Assembly (NCBI RefSeq): GCF_947242115.1
Contig: NC_074724.1
Location: forward strand, 33,326,505 to 33,390,504
Origin: Biomphalaria glabrata
Taxonomy: Eukaryota; Mollusca; Gastropoda; Planorbidae
Direction of reading: 5' to 3'
Length of the DNA stretch: 64,000 nucleotides
Under the pieces are notes generated by a model. The model made no database searches and was not told the origin of the DNA. It worked only from the letters and a program-made list of their open reading frames with translations. This document shows positions 1 through 13,900 of the stretch, one piece after another. Each line of letters begins with the position of its first letter. The stretch's first letter is position 1. Position numbers and translations under genes: made by a program.

Positions 1-115
1 CAAAGAGCTAGCTACTTTTTTTTTCTGCATAGATCAAAAATCTCTTAATTCTATTGGTTGTAATGTTTGACACGTGAAGCTGATAGTTTTTTGTGTGTCC
101 TCACTATTGTTACAG

Positions 116-216
116 ATGTTGGAGATCCTTGCAAAGACCAGTTACCCCAAGCGTATTTCTTCGAGGGTAATTGTTACCTCCTAGACAAGGGCACATTCAA
201 GTATTCTGATGCAAAG
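116..216 (+). CDS. Receptor exon a: start of C-type lectin-like domain
   Basis: Acceptor TTACAG precedes 116 and donor GTAATT follows 216. The exon starts in phase 1 and ends in phase 0. It encodes DPCKDQ and FEGNCYLL, the cysteine pair of a long-form CTLD, then KYSDAK where the usual Trp is replaced. More exons must precede it. Confidence 0.8.
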
Positions 217-1907
217 GTAATTTATTTCACATAAGATTACAAAGAGAGTATTTGTTCTCACACAAACTCAGAGGTGACCCCGATGGCATCACCATTGGTC
301 CGATGTTTGGCAAGCAATGTACTTAAAAATTCAGGCTTCGTTAATTTCAGCAAGGACAGCAGAAGCTAACAACTACAAATTACCTCCCTCCTTACAAAAT
401 AAATCATAAAGAAAACTTGCCTGCGATCAGTTATACTCGTAGCACGTGGTTTTACTTGTTTCTGGTGCAGATATGGTCAGCGTGAAGATAGTGTAACAAA
501 TCTAAGGGAGGCAATTGGACGAGGAAATGTGTTTATTCACAGACCATCATAATCAAATATAAATTACAGCAAATATTTTTTTGTAGGCTTATATTACAGC
601 TTGCTTAAAGTTAATATTAGCAAAGTTGAAAAAATACATAATTATCAATTTTCTTCTTCGTACTCATGTTTTATGTTGGACGGTTCAGACAAAGAGTCTT
701 GTATCTGAGATTAAAGGGGCAGTGGTTTTTCCAGATCTGGCAGCTATCCATATAGTCTTTTTCTATGGGGTGTAGGAGGTTAGGTCTCTTTTGGACTTCT
801 CGGTACAGCAAGCATCATTGAAGGACATGATCGGCATTCTCTGGTGATGCTCCAGAAGTGCGAATTTCACTATTCTCTAGCTTTAGCATCCGGAACAAGT
901 GTTGTCTCATTATGATATGCCGGGAACTGAGACTAAAAGTTATATGTTGGTCGTGTCGGGACTGCATGTAATTGGCATCGTTTGTCCTGACTTCTGGGCG
1001 AGAGCTGATCCGTTTCTTGATTATCACACTAAAAGTTAATATTGGCAAGTTGAAATATAAGTTATAGGATCAATGCTCCTTCTTCCCTAGTGCTATTAGA
1101 GCATGGCCTGATCAGCCAGGAAAGTCAATGACGTGGGCAGAATCGAAGTCATTGTTTAACATGCATGACCTAGGAAAGGCACATTCCTCGTCCCATATGC
1201 TAGGACAAATTTGTACAAATACTCCTTCTTCCCTAGTGCTATTAGAGAATGGAATGGGTTGCCTGAGCTAGCCAGGAAAACCAGTGACTTGGCAGAATTG
1301 AAGTCATTGGTTAATATGCATGACTAAATGCATGACGCGTAGGACGTAATCATCTTCTTTTTTGAAGTAACGTCTGTATTATATAAGATAAGATATAAGA
1401 TAAGGAACACGCGTAGGTAATCATCTTCTTATTGAAGTAACGTCTGTATTCCATAACCTAAGATCTAAAAACTGAGATGTAGTGTACAGTCATACAGGTT
1501 AAATACAACAGATTCCTACAAGTGAGCTTTAATATTGATCCGTTTATGTTGTTCATGTTTTATAAGTCTCTTTTCACTTCAACAGAGATCTTGTGAATCG
1601 AGAAATGCAATGCTTGCTGAGTTCCAAGAACCTGCCACATTTGAACATATGAAGAAAAAACTTGTACAGATGTTAAAAAGTAAACACCTTAGTTGTACAC
1701 ATTTGTTGACTTTTATAAGTTGGTCCACTTCAGTCGTAATGACCTTCTTCACTAGAGCTATTAGAGCATGGAACGGGTGACCGGAAACAGCCAAGAAAAC
1801 CAAAGATTATAAGTCATTGATTAACATGCATGACAAGATTGACTTAGGGACACGCGTAGGACGTAATCATCTTTTTTTTTTAGTAACGTCTGAATTTTAT
1901 AAGATAA

Positions 1908-1939
<32 letters not shown>

Positions 1940-4900
1940 TAGATCAGTGAAACTTTTTCTTTTCGAGTTCGGGTGCCTGGTCGTGCGTTTTGCGCGCTGG
2001 ACTGTCGTTCGGATTTATCGACGGTCGAGGGTTCAAACCCTGCCCGCTCCCATCCCCCGTCGTCCTGCGGGAGGTTTGGACTAGGCAGTAAGCTATCTTC
2101 AACTCTGAAGGAACATCCGAAACATGTAAAACATTTTACAAACAAACATTTTACATCACAGCAAACATCTTCGAATCCGATGAAAGCAGTCGTCTGCGGC
2201 TCCATTACGAACTAAAGACATATGTTTTTATTCATTACAACCAATGATCGATGGGCCAAAGCCTTCCATCGGAACTTATATCTTAGAAATTAGTCAAATA
2301 TATATAAAAAATACTTTATTACAAACACATTTTACATAAGGGAAATAACTGTTAATGCAATTGTTGTGGGTTGTTTAGTAGAACAGATTACAGATGTCTG
2401 AGATGTAGATTTAAGTCTAGATGGAGTTCGTTCAACCAACAACATATAACAACTTGTAGAATATACTTAAGGAAAACGATAGATACTTAACAAACTGTTT
2501 AATCCAGAAAATGAAGGGGCACAGTCCAAATGTCGACAGTTACTACAAAAGAAGGTCTCGCCATTAACTAAGAGGAGTGAGTCGTTGTTGATCGTTAAAA
2601 TCTATCCCATAATTCCTTATTTAGTTAATTCCCATAATTCCTATGTCCGTCTAAAATAGTCTAATTATAATCTCGTCAAATTCCCCGTAAAGTCTATAAC
2701 ACAATATCTAACAAGACTGTAAGATCATCTCCCCTTTTCTGTCTAAATAAAAAAATAACCACTATTTCATTAACTAATTGGTTAGTTGTGTTTTTTTTTT
2801 AGCTCATCTGACATATTGTACATATACAGTAGGTGTCATGCCGTAATGTGTAATATATCTCTTTATCAATATTAGGCTATTAGTTTGTAACCAGTTTAAT
2901 ATTAGGTTAACAGCAATGCCTAGTCGTGCGGTTAGCGTTCTGGACTGATTATATCGACGGTTCCGGGTTCATACCCAGCTCGCTGCTATCCCCCCCCCCC
3001 CTCGTTCAGCGGGAGGTTTCGACAAAGAAATTAATTACCTTTAACTTTGAAGGAACATTCGAAACATGTAGAACAGAAAAAAAAATTGTACAAGGCAAAT
3101 GAATCTTTGATACATTATTACTTTTGACAATCAAAATAAATCTTGAATATTCCTTGAGAATAGGTGGATCCGACAGGGATCAGACAGGGGCCGCCTCTGA
3201 GTTTGTGGGATAACACAAACTCTCTTTGTAATCATTTTTATATTATTATTAATTCAAGTGTTATCATCGACATTGAATAACTGTAAAGTTTCAACTTAAT
3301 CATAGGATGAATAGATACAGCAATAACGTGTACAAGATTTGTAGAAATTTGTACCAGACAGATAGATAATAATGCAGATTTAAACTTTAAACTCTGTCAA
3401 AAGGCAATACAATAGAAGTTATTGAATCGACCGTTTAAACCAGCGGTTCTCAACCTTTTTTGCTCGGCGACCCCTTATTATAATCTCCCGCTCTGCCGCG
3501 ACCCCCACCCACACAGCACTATAAGAATAGACAATAACAATCCATATTTTCGATGGTCTTAGGCGACCCCCTGGAAAATCGCAATCGACCCCCAAGGGGG
3601 TCGCGATCCACAGGTTGAGAACCCCTGGTTTAAACGCATTTCAAAAGCTTACATGGCTACCTGGCCGAAAAAATGAAGATTTGTCCTCACTGTGTTACAG
3701 AAACAACTAGCAGACGTGTGATAGGACTTAATGTTCTTCTTCCCTAGTGCTATCAGAGCATGGAATGGGTTGCCTGAGCTAGCCAGGAAAACCAGTGACT
3801 TGGCAGAATATAAGTCATTGGTTAATATGCATGACTAAATGCATGACGCGTAGGACGTAATCATCTTCTTTTTTTAACTAACGTCTGTATTATATAAGAT
3901 AAGATGAGTTTCTAGATACACCTAGCATCGCTGTTGCATCTTGGGTAGGAACTCATCCTTTTTTTTATTTTTTATTTATTTAACATCAGACGTCCATTTC
4001 AAAATATTTCTCGGAGCTACCAACATCAACTCCAACAGCGTCAAGTTTCGATGGAGTTCCACCAACAGCTCTGTAGAGCTTGCGATCCCCCAGCATATAT
4101 ACCCCTGGCAATCTGCGATAAAAGAGCTAAAGTATTTATCTCTGGACGGGGTGCCGGGTAGCGACGCTGAGCTGGACATGTACAATGATGACAACGACTC
4201 TGGGATGTTCTTGTGCCAAAAAAGTAAGTTTTAAAAAAACAAACAAACATTGTTTTGGGTTATATTGGTGATTACGAAATCATTGTATTTGTATTCGATT
4301 ACTTCTATTAGCTCACACTTTCGTCATAGAAAAGTATTTTTTTAAAGTATAAAAGAAATGAAAAATTTGACTCTTTTATTTTGACAATATTTCATTATGA
4401 CAGACCATAGACATACATAAAGAGTTTTATGAAACGAAAATTTGTGACATGCCATTTTGTGTACTTTATTATACAGCATTAATTAGCAGTATAAAAGTTA
4501 AGTATTCATAACTATTTCAGCCACACACCTATATATATTGTAAATAAGGAGGCAGTGTAGTTTTGTTTAATCTCTAAGAATGAAGATCATGTAATTTTTC
4601 ATAATTCGGAAATCCGAATACAATAGATATACATGTTTTTCAAGTTACATTAAGTTACTTCCTTCGGCCAGTCTATATTTATTTATATCTATGTGACAGA
4701 CTCATTGTCTGCACTCTGCGTTCATTATCTTACCGAGATAAACTTTCGCACCTCGCGCTGCGCGGCAACACATATGATTAAATTTACAGGACGATCAATT
4801 CATTAAGTCTTCCTCTCCTAACTGACGATACAAGCGTTGATTCCACCAGAATGTGGTAAATAATTACGGAGAGAAAGAGTTAAATTATTGAGTTAATTCA

Positions 4901-7900
4901 CATTTTTTACGTTATTTGGAAAGAAAGGATAAGATTCTTTTTATTGTCAATTTTGTATTTAGTATTCATCTAGATGTTATTTATATAGATCAGTGGTTCC
5001 AAGACATACGTTTTTGACTTCTGGACCCCTTGTATGGTCAAAACTTACCTACGAACAAGAAAGGGGGAAAAGCTACCATGATGAACAGTGCCACGACTGT
5101 CTGTATCAGGTTCTGTGCAAACACTGCACACCACAACCAACTCAAGAACGTGACAACTCAGGCTCCAAATAGCGTGATTCGTTAATGAGGTTAATAAATC
5201 AACTTCCGATACTGCACAATTGGTAACTTGACAACTGATTTTTTAAGCCTTGTTCTGGACCTTACTTTTGTAACGGACTGACTTCACACTGGATTTTACA
5301 GTACCGGGCCAACTACACCTGGATTCTACTGTACCGGACCGACTTCACGCTGGATTCTACTGTACCGGACTAACTTCACACTGGATTCTATTGTACCGGA
5401 CTGACTTCACACTGGATTCTACTGTACCTGACTAACTTCACACTGGATTCTACTGTATCGAGCCGTCTTTCCACTGGATTCTACTGTACCGATTCGGATG
5501 AACACAGTGAATCCAAAAACTATTACCCAACATCAAACCTATTAAAGCATCTGGACCTTATGGTATTCCAGCTAGATTACTCAAAGAATTAAGCAATGAG
5601 CTAGCACCAGTGTTCAAAACACTTTTTCAGGCATCTCTTAACCAGGGCAGAATACCTAGGGACTGACTGGAAAGAAGCTATGTCAACCCTCTATTTAAAA
5701 AAGGAGAAAAATGTAACCCAGGAAACTACAGACCAGTATCACTTACCAGCATCACATGTAAAATCCTAGAACACATAATATGTAGCAACATCATAAACCA
5801 CTTTGACAAACATAATGTCCTCACACCATACCAACATGGCTTTAGGAAATATAGATCATGTGAAACACAAGTAATAGGACTAATTGATGATTTTTCAAAA
5901 GGTTTAGATAACAGTGAGCAAATAAATGCTATCTTACTAGATTTTTCCAAAGCTTTTGACAAAGTTCAACACCATAGTTTGCTTAAAAAATTTAAATATT
6001 TTGGCATTGGTGGTCCATTGCATCAGTGGATTAAAGATTTTCTGATAGGGAGAGAAGAAACTGTATTAATAAATGGCTCTCAATCAAAACTAATAACAGT
6101 AAACTCAGGTGTACCTCAAGGAACAGTCTTAGGTCCACTACTATTTTTCATTTGCATAAACCATTTACAGAATTGCAATAGTTCAGGAGCAAAAGTTAAA
6201 CTATTCGCAGACGATTGCATAATATATAGAACAATAAAAACAACACAAGACACAGAAATTTTACAAAGAGAATTAGATGAATTACAATAATGGGAATCAA
6301 ATTGTAGCAAGTCTTTCCACCAAGAAAAATGTCAGTTATTAAGAGTAACAAAAAAACTAAAACAAATTAATTCTACTTATCTTATTCATGGTAAACTAGT
6401 AACACAGACTAAAAACGCAATGTAGGTGTAATAATAAATGAAAAACTGTCATGGAATCCCCATATTGATGAAACTACCAAAAAATCAAACAAAGCATTAG
6501 GGTTTATTAAAAGAAATTTCTATAAATCAAGAACATAAAACTAAAATGTTATTTAACCTTGGTTAGGCCAATAATAGAATATGCATCCTCTATTTCGGAC
6601 CCCTCAACTCAAGAAAACATTAAGAAACTGGAACAGACACAAAATAAAGCAGTGAGATTCATAACAAACGAATATTCACATTGACTAGAGTAACACCTTT
6701 TGTAAAATCACTAAACTTAGAAAGCCTTCAGGACAGAAGACTCAAAAGTAGAGTAGCAATTATACATAAAACACTGAACCATAATCTTCAAATACAAAAA
6801 CAAAATTTAAATAAAATACTGTGAAAGACACAAAGATAATGTTACACTCCTCGTCCCATATGCTAGGACAAATTTGTACAAATACTCCTTCTTCCCTAGT
6901 CTTATTAGAGCATGGAATGGGTTGCCTGAGCTAGCCAGGAAAACCAGTGACTTGGCAGAATTGAAGTCATTGGCTAATATGCATGACTGAATGCCTGACG
7001 CGTAGGACGTAATCTTCTTTTTTGAAGTAACGTCTGTATTGTATAAGATAAGATAAGATACATGAGTGTATTTATGTCTGGCACATCGACCTGAGGAGGG
7101 GGGCGGCGCCATGGCTGAGTGGTTAAGTGCTTGGCTTCCTGGGCTCGAATCTCGGTGAAGACTAGGATTTGAAATTTCGGGATTTTTAGGGCGCTCTTGA
7201 GTCTAATGGCTACCTGACTTTAGTTGGAAAATTAAAGGCGGTTGGTCGTTGTGCTGGCTCGTGATATCCTGCTCGTAAAGCGTTAGTCAAACAAACAGAT
7301 GACCTTAACATCATCTGCGCATAGATCTCAAGGTCTGAAAGGGAAACTTAACATTCCTTTCTAGTCTAGTTCTTTCGCAGAACGAGATGTTGGTGCGCAT
7401 TATAGAGGTACGAATCAGAGTTGTAACAATATGTACACACTTATTTTTAATAACAGAATTAAATTGACAAAAGGAGAACTGTTCTTTTTTTGTTGTTGTT
7501 GTTGTTGTTGCTTTGTTTGTCTGTTTCAGGTGCCATTAATACAACCTACCTTGCAGTTTTACCAACTGATGACGTCAGTAGCCATAAGTTTACACATTTG
7601 AGCATCTCAACAGGTAGATCTAGACCTTCATTGTTTTGTTTTATCAATATAACTTTACCAATTTTCGAGACCCTTAGAAAGCATGTTATGAAGCCAAATG
7701 AATTTAACAAATAGTGCAATGTAAGAACAACACGGAAAGGAAGTTGCCCACGCCATGCTGTGTGACTCAGCAGTAGATCTAGGTAATTAACAGAGGAATG
7801 TTTTTTTTTCAAAATGGTTTTAAATAAGTAATGCCTAATATTGACTGAACTTTGATTTCAAGTTGTGCTCCATTTCTTTAATATTGAACAAAATATCAGC

Positions 7901-10900
7901 ACCCTACATTTAGAGTAGATTGTTTTCATAGTTCCAAATCTAGAATGCAGGTCTTCGCTGGCTTATGGAGAGGTCACGTGGGAATTTATGTGGTGTGGTG
8001 TGTACGTGTATGTATCTATGGTGACGGTGGGAATAGTGGCGTAATAAGGTACCCGTGGTCCCATGTTCAAGAATATGATATGTTGGTAGTTCCCACCTCT
8101 ATAAGACGAATTTAGTGTGTAACAAAAAATTGAGTAGACATTCCAATGCAAGTGGTTTTAAATCGCCTTTATACGAATACAAAAGTATCATTCCCAGGGG
8201 CTCCGATTGGCCCAAACGCAATGAAACACTTACTTGCCATGGATATTACGTATTTGGCTGTGGGCCCCAAGTGGTCATTAAACCCCTTCGCTCCATGGAT
8301 GCTACGCCTCTGGGTAGGAAGAGGGTAGCCATGCAGTGTGAATGATGCAAGATAAGCTGCGTTGTCGTTAGCAGTCTTGTGTAGGCAAGACGACTCCAGA
8401 TTTCCAGAGTAAAAAGACGTGTTTTTGTAGTGAGCTAGATTTTGTTCTAAACACTATTTTTATATCATTACTAAAGTCTCTACTACATTGATTTTTTTCA
8501 TCTCAAGTTAAAATTCGTCTATATTGAAATAAAACTTATATTTAGTATTGTCCACAGAGAAGTTATTAAAAATATTTCAAGTTTTGAGTTAAAATATTAT
8601 ACGCGTACAGTGGTTTAGTTGTCTACCAGCAGGTTGGGGCTACAAGTTATTTGCCGTCAACAGCAGTACGGCAGGCCAGGTTAGGTCGTTCTTAAGTCTT
8701 TCTGGCCTTGAACATATTCGTCTATGTGACCATTGGGGCAACACATCATCTGTCCATTCTTATGTCTTTCTCTATCAGTGCTAGCCACTGATAGCGACAC
8801 CAATCGTAATTAGAAGGCCAGAACACTGACCTGCAACGTCACAACCTATAGGCAGTGGAGACTGAGCTGCTTCTCGGCTTCTCACAGGTTGCTTCGTCGC
8901 TGGTCAGAGTTCAGACCTACAAGAACTATTGGTATCGGTGATAGGCCCGTCCATTCTTTTGGTCATCCCATCGCTTTCTGGATAACTCTTTTTCCTCTAA
9001 AATGCAGAGTGTTCTACACCACTTTAGATTTCACTATTTCACAAACTACATCGACAAACACACAAATTTTATTTTATGGAACATACAATCCGTCACCGTT
9101 TACCTATGCACTAGTTATGATGACTTGTGCAAATTAAACCGCGCACTGTCTTCAGATGTATCAATGGTCACCGGTTCAAACCCTGCCCGCTGCCATTCCC
9201 CTTTGTCCTTCGGGAGGTTTGGACTAGGAAGTAATTTATCTTCAACTTTGAAGGAACATCCGAAATATGTAAAAAAAAAAAAAAATTCCTTACATACGAT
9301 CGATATCTGATATATATATTAAATATTTTTTTTCTATTTTTTCATTTTAGTATGTTTGAATTAATATTGTATATATATAATATTTATATGTATTCTAATG
9401 AATGATGTCAGGTAGAGTAGATAACATTTTCGCTATTACATAATTTTTTTAGAATTACTAGCACTACTTTAGAATGTCTACTCTAGATGAATATCTATAA
9501 ATAGACTGTCCATTTTGTTTTTCCTATTTTAGTTAATTTACTTTACTTTTACTGGGGGGGTGGGGGGACGTAAGCCAAAAAAACTTGTAAGGAAAACGTT
9601 GTATGTGGAAAATGGCTCTAACTATTTTCCTAGAATTTGTCAGGGTTTGTTTTGTTTTTTTAAATCTTTGGGGGGGGGGGGGGGGGGAACGAATTGGCCA
9701 CACTACACAACTTGATCGTTATAATTTTTAGAATAAAAATCTTGAAAATTGAATTTGGCTTAGGTCTTTTTAATCAATGAAATTTTCCCGGATGGCGTCA
9801 ACAACAACAAAAAAAGGAACACATTACGTAGCACCCGTACAGCGGGATTTCCCGCACTCACCTCACATGTGCGTCACTGTATTTAATAAGGAGTTGAATA
9901 CATATGTAGACCTACAATGGCAATTTGGGCACCACCTTATGCAAGTGTAAGCTCAAGAATGTTGGGTTTTTTTTAATATCACCTTCACCTATCCCTGTTG
10001 GACCGTTCGGGCACCACACACGATCTGTAGCCGTATTTCTCCATTTCTCTCCGTCCTTAGTCTTGACGTAAATCTCTTTCACTGATAGACCCGTCCGTTA
10101 TTTGATGTTTTCCCATAACTTTTTCTGTCTATCTCTTCTTCTTTTTCCTGGTACCGTTCCCTGCAGGAATGTCTTTTTTCGAAACGAAATTTATCTATTT
10201 TTTTTTACCGATTCACACAAAAAAATGTTTCAAAACCACGCTTGACTGCATTTTACTAGTTAGATGCCGCGATTGCTCTTTAATCTTTTAAACTCAGTAG
10301 CTATAATATAGATCTATGCGTTCTATAATTGGTTCGTGTGATCTTATACACCCGTATGTTAATTTTATTTTATGGTATATACTAATTGACCATTAGGTGC
10401 CCCAGGTATAACCTTCGTGTATTTCTACACTCGAGTGACCACTGGTCATCTGGTCAGAGAAGAGCGATGGCTGACGCCGCCAAGGACAGTCTCATACCAA
10501 GCAAGGAATGGGGCAGGTAAATCACTAGTTTTGGGCTTTTTTCTAAATATGAGATATATATCCTAGGGCCTACATATTTTTTTTATAGATTACAAGTGTA
10601 ACAAAACTGATATTTTTTTAGTTCCACTAGCGCTGAATAAATGTTTTTCGACCATATTCATGTCAAGGGCCACATGTTTGCAAAGTCAAATAGTACCGAG
10701 ACTCTGTTGCTTCAGATTATACATAAAACACTGAACCATAATCTTCAAATACAAAGACAAAATTTAATAAAATACTCAGAAAGACACAAAGATAAAGGTA
10801 TAATCCTCGTTCCATATGCTAGGACAAATTTGTACAAATGCTCCTTCTTCCCTAGCGCTTTTAGAGCATGGAATGGGTTGCCTGAGCTAGCCAGGAAAAC

Positions 10901-13900
10901 CAGTGACTTGGCAGAATTTAAGTCATTGGTTAATATGCATGACTAAATGCATGACGCGTAGGAGGTAATCATCATCTTTTTAGAAGTAACGTCTGTGTTA
11001 GATAAGATAAGATAATATTATACATAAAACACAGTATGCCATGAGGATGATTAGGCCCTGTTGGCAAAGGTTTCAAGGGGTCGGATAGCACCGTGTCACC
11101 GGGTGGATACGACCCGCAGAGTGGGCTTCGCTGTACTAACAGGCTTGAATTTACAGACATGGTGAATAGGGCCCTACCGTGAAATCAAATTTCTAATTTA
11201 TTTCGTCGTTTTGTAAAAAAAGTTAATTTTATTATTTAGTTGGCAGGAGTGACCTTTCAGTAAAGCTTCGTTGATATAAATATATTAATATATTACCTTA
11301 AAACTGATCCCCCCCCCCATTTCTACATATCGCGTTGTTTTCCCTACATGTTAGCCTATCCTATACTTTCCAACGACCATAAAGATTTTCTTTACAATTT
11401 CAAGGTATATGTATATAAATTATTTTAAAAAATTCTCCATTCATTGGCAACATTGCAATGCGAAAAATCGAGGTCGACCGTTATATTGATTTAAACATGT
11501 TACAAATCGTAAAATTAATTTTGGCTTTTAGATTCTAAAAAGAGAATTCTGCTATCAGCCATATAATTTTTATAAATAGATTCACACGAATGTTTCCGAA
11601 ATAGGGAAACAAATCATTTAACCGCGCGAGACTCGGTCACCTGGTACTTTTTATTTATTGAATAATACCAACTGGATTGTGAAAATCGAGAATGGGGCAT
11701 TACTGGCCGAGTGCCTAGGTATGTGGTTTGCGATCTAGACAGTCTTGTTGATGCTGTCGATGGTCCCGGGTTAAAAACTCTGCCCGAGCCATCCCCCGCA
11801 GCCCTGCGGGAAGTTGGCGCTAGGATACAATAATCTACAATCGTGTAAGAACGTTCGAAACATGTGGAACAAACAATTAAAAGTAAAAATCCCTAATAGA
11901 AATATTGATTGCACTTTTAAATCAACATGTGTTTCCATGCAGAGGCTTTGAGAGGTGTTATTCTGCAAGCCACTAATGACGTCACGGTTGTACTGCATCG
12001 TCAAAGAGACAAGGACTTCAAGAGTTCTCTTCTCTTGCCCATGAATCTGCAGACGACATTATATTTCGTCATCACGTCACATGATGACCAGGTAAAATGT
12101 GTATGCATTCATCTGCCTTCACCTTCATGTATTCCCATAGTCTGTTGGAGCAGCACAGCGGATTGGTTGACCGACTTTCTCCATTCCTGTCTTTTGCCTT
12201 GGATAGCATATCTTTCAATGACATGCCCGTCCATTATTTTATCGGTCTTCTCATCGCTTTCTCTGTCTCCTTCTTTTTTTAACAAAGCTTTTATCAACTC
12301 ACTGTCTGGTAAAAAGTTTGTAAACGTTATTTCTCCCACACCCAGTCTCTAACCTGACAACACAAGAATCAATGTTAAAAAAATTGACCAATTAGTTAAT
12401 TTACTATTGTTAATTAATTATTTTGTTTGGTATCTCGAACAAGGGGAAGATATTGCACTTGACTGAAGCGGTGGTATAAGCTGGGATAATCCTTTATAGG
12501 TCGCCGCTTTAAAGTAAGATTGATACAAACAATAGATAACTATACAATCTTCAATTTTCATTAGCGCCTCACTAGCAGAGTGGTTAGTATGTCGGCTTTG
12601 ATAAGGGCGTGAGCCATGAGTTCGATATATATATAGGCCTATATATAGCAACCTCTTGAGATCTTGTCTTGTGACAGGTTGTGATAGCAGCTCTGCTAGA
12701 TGGGACAGACATATCTGCAAGAGTTTTACCAACAAACCTGACCTACTGTGCAAGCTTTAAGGATGTTGTCAATGGTGTCAGGTTGGCATTACTAGCTTAG
12801 TTAAAGCATTATCGTAAAATTAATGACAATTTTCGTTTACTAGATGGGAATGGAAAAATATAACAAGGAAAACCTTACTATAAATAAAAGAAAGCATATA
12901 TTGCATGTAATTGTATTAATTAGTTTGGATCACATGTAATTAAATTTGTAATATTTCTAGACCAGGGGTTCTCAACCTATAAATCGCGACCCCCTTGTGG
13001 GTCGCTTGACGATTTTCCAGGGGTCGCCTAAGACCATCAAAAATATGGATTGCTTTTGTCTAATCTAACGTGTAAAACTTGATATTGTACAAACTTTTTT
13101 CCATTAAAAGTTAGTGTTTTTTTTTATTTTTTTAGACAACCGAAAAGTAACAATCTCAATCATTTTAATTTTCGCAGAATGAATATTTTTATATAAGTGT
13201 CACTATTCATAAGTATATCTTTATTAAAGCTTTCGCAAAAGTTTTTTTAGTGTTTTGATATTTAATGATAAGTAGATATTTATATATTTGTAGAACATCA
13301 TTTCAAACTGTTTCGTGATTAAGCATCAAACTTTGGCAATGCATATCAGATACTTATACGAGATGTCCATTTTATAAGATATGGAAAAGGTACTTATGCT
13401 TATGAAAGAAAATAATTTTGCGGGTTGGGAGGTTGGGGGTCACCGCAGGATGAAGAATTGTATTAAGGGGTCGCCAGGTTAAAAAAAAAAGTTGAGAACC
13501 GCTGATCTGGTAGGTTAACATATAAAGCTAGTTGATAGTGTCTCATATGGCTTTTATCTAGTAATCGTCAGCAGCAATACATTCGGCTTGACCAGCTGGA
13601 CTTTGTGGTTCTAGACATGGACGTGAGAGTGCAGGTCAGTGTGGTCAATATATCGTCAGACAAACCCATTGCTGTTTTTGTCGGGAAGTATCTGAAGGTA
13701 CAAAATAGTTTTCAGTTGATTTGGTCTGTCACACCGTCTGTTTCTATTTGTACGTCTTAAGAGACAATCCTTTCCCCTTACAGCACCTCATGTGACTAAA
13801 GATACTGTATTTTTATGTCTTGATCTTTTCCTCTTACAGCACCTCATGTGACTAAAGATGTTGTATTTTTATGTCTTGGTCTTTTCCTCTTACAGCACCT

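Noticed and set aside
3000-9690. Poly-C and poly-G runs as regulatory quadruplexes
   Set aside because: Single runs without the four-tract spacing; they may be slippage or assembly noise.
12580-12630. tRNA gene
   Set aside because: Only an A-box-like and a short B-box-like stretch; no cloverleaf could be drawn. More likely a SINE head.
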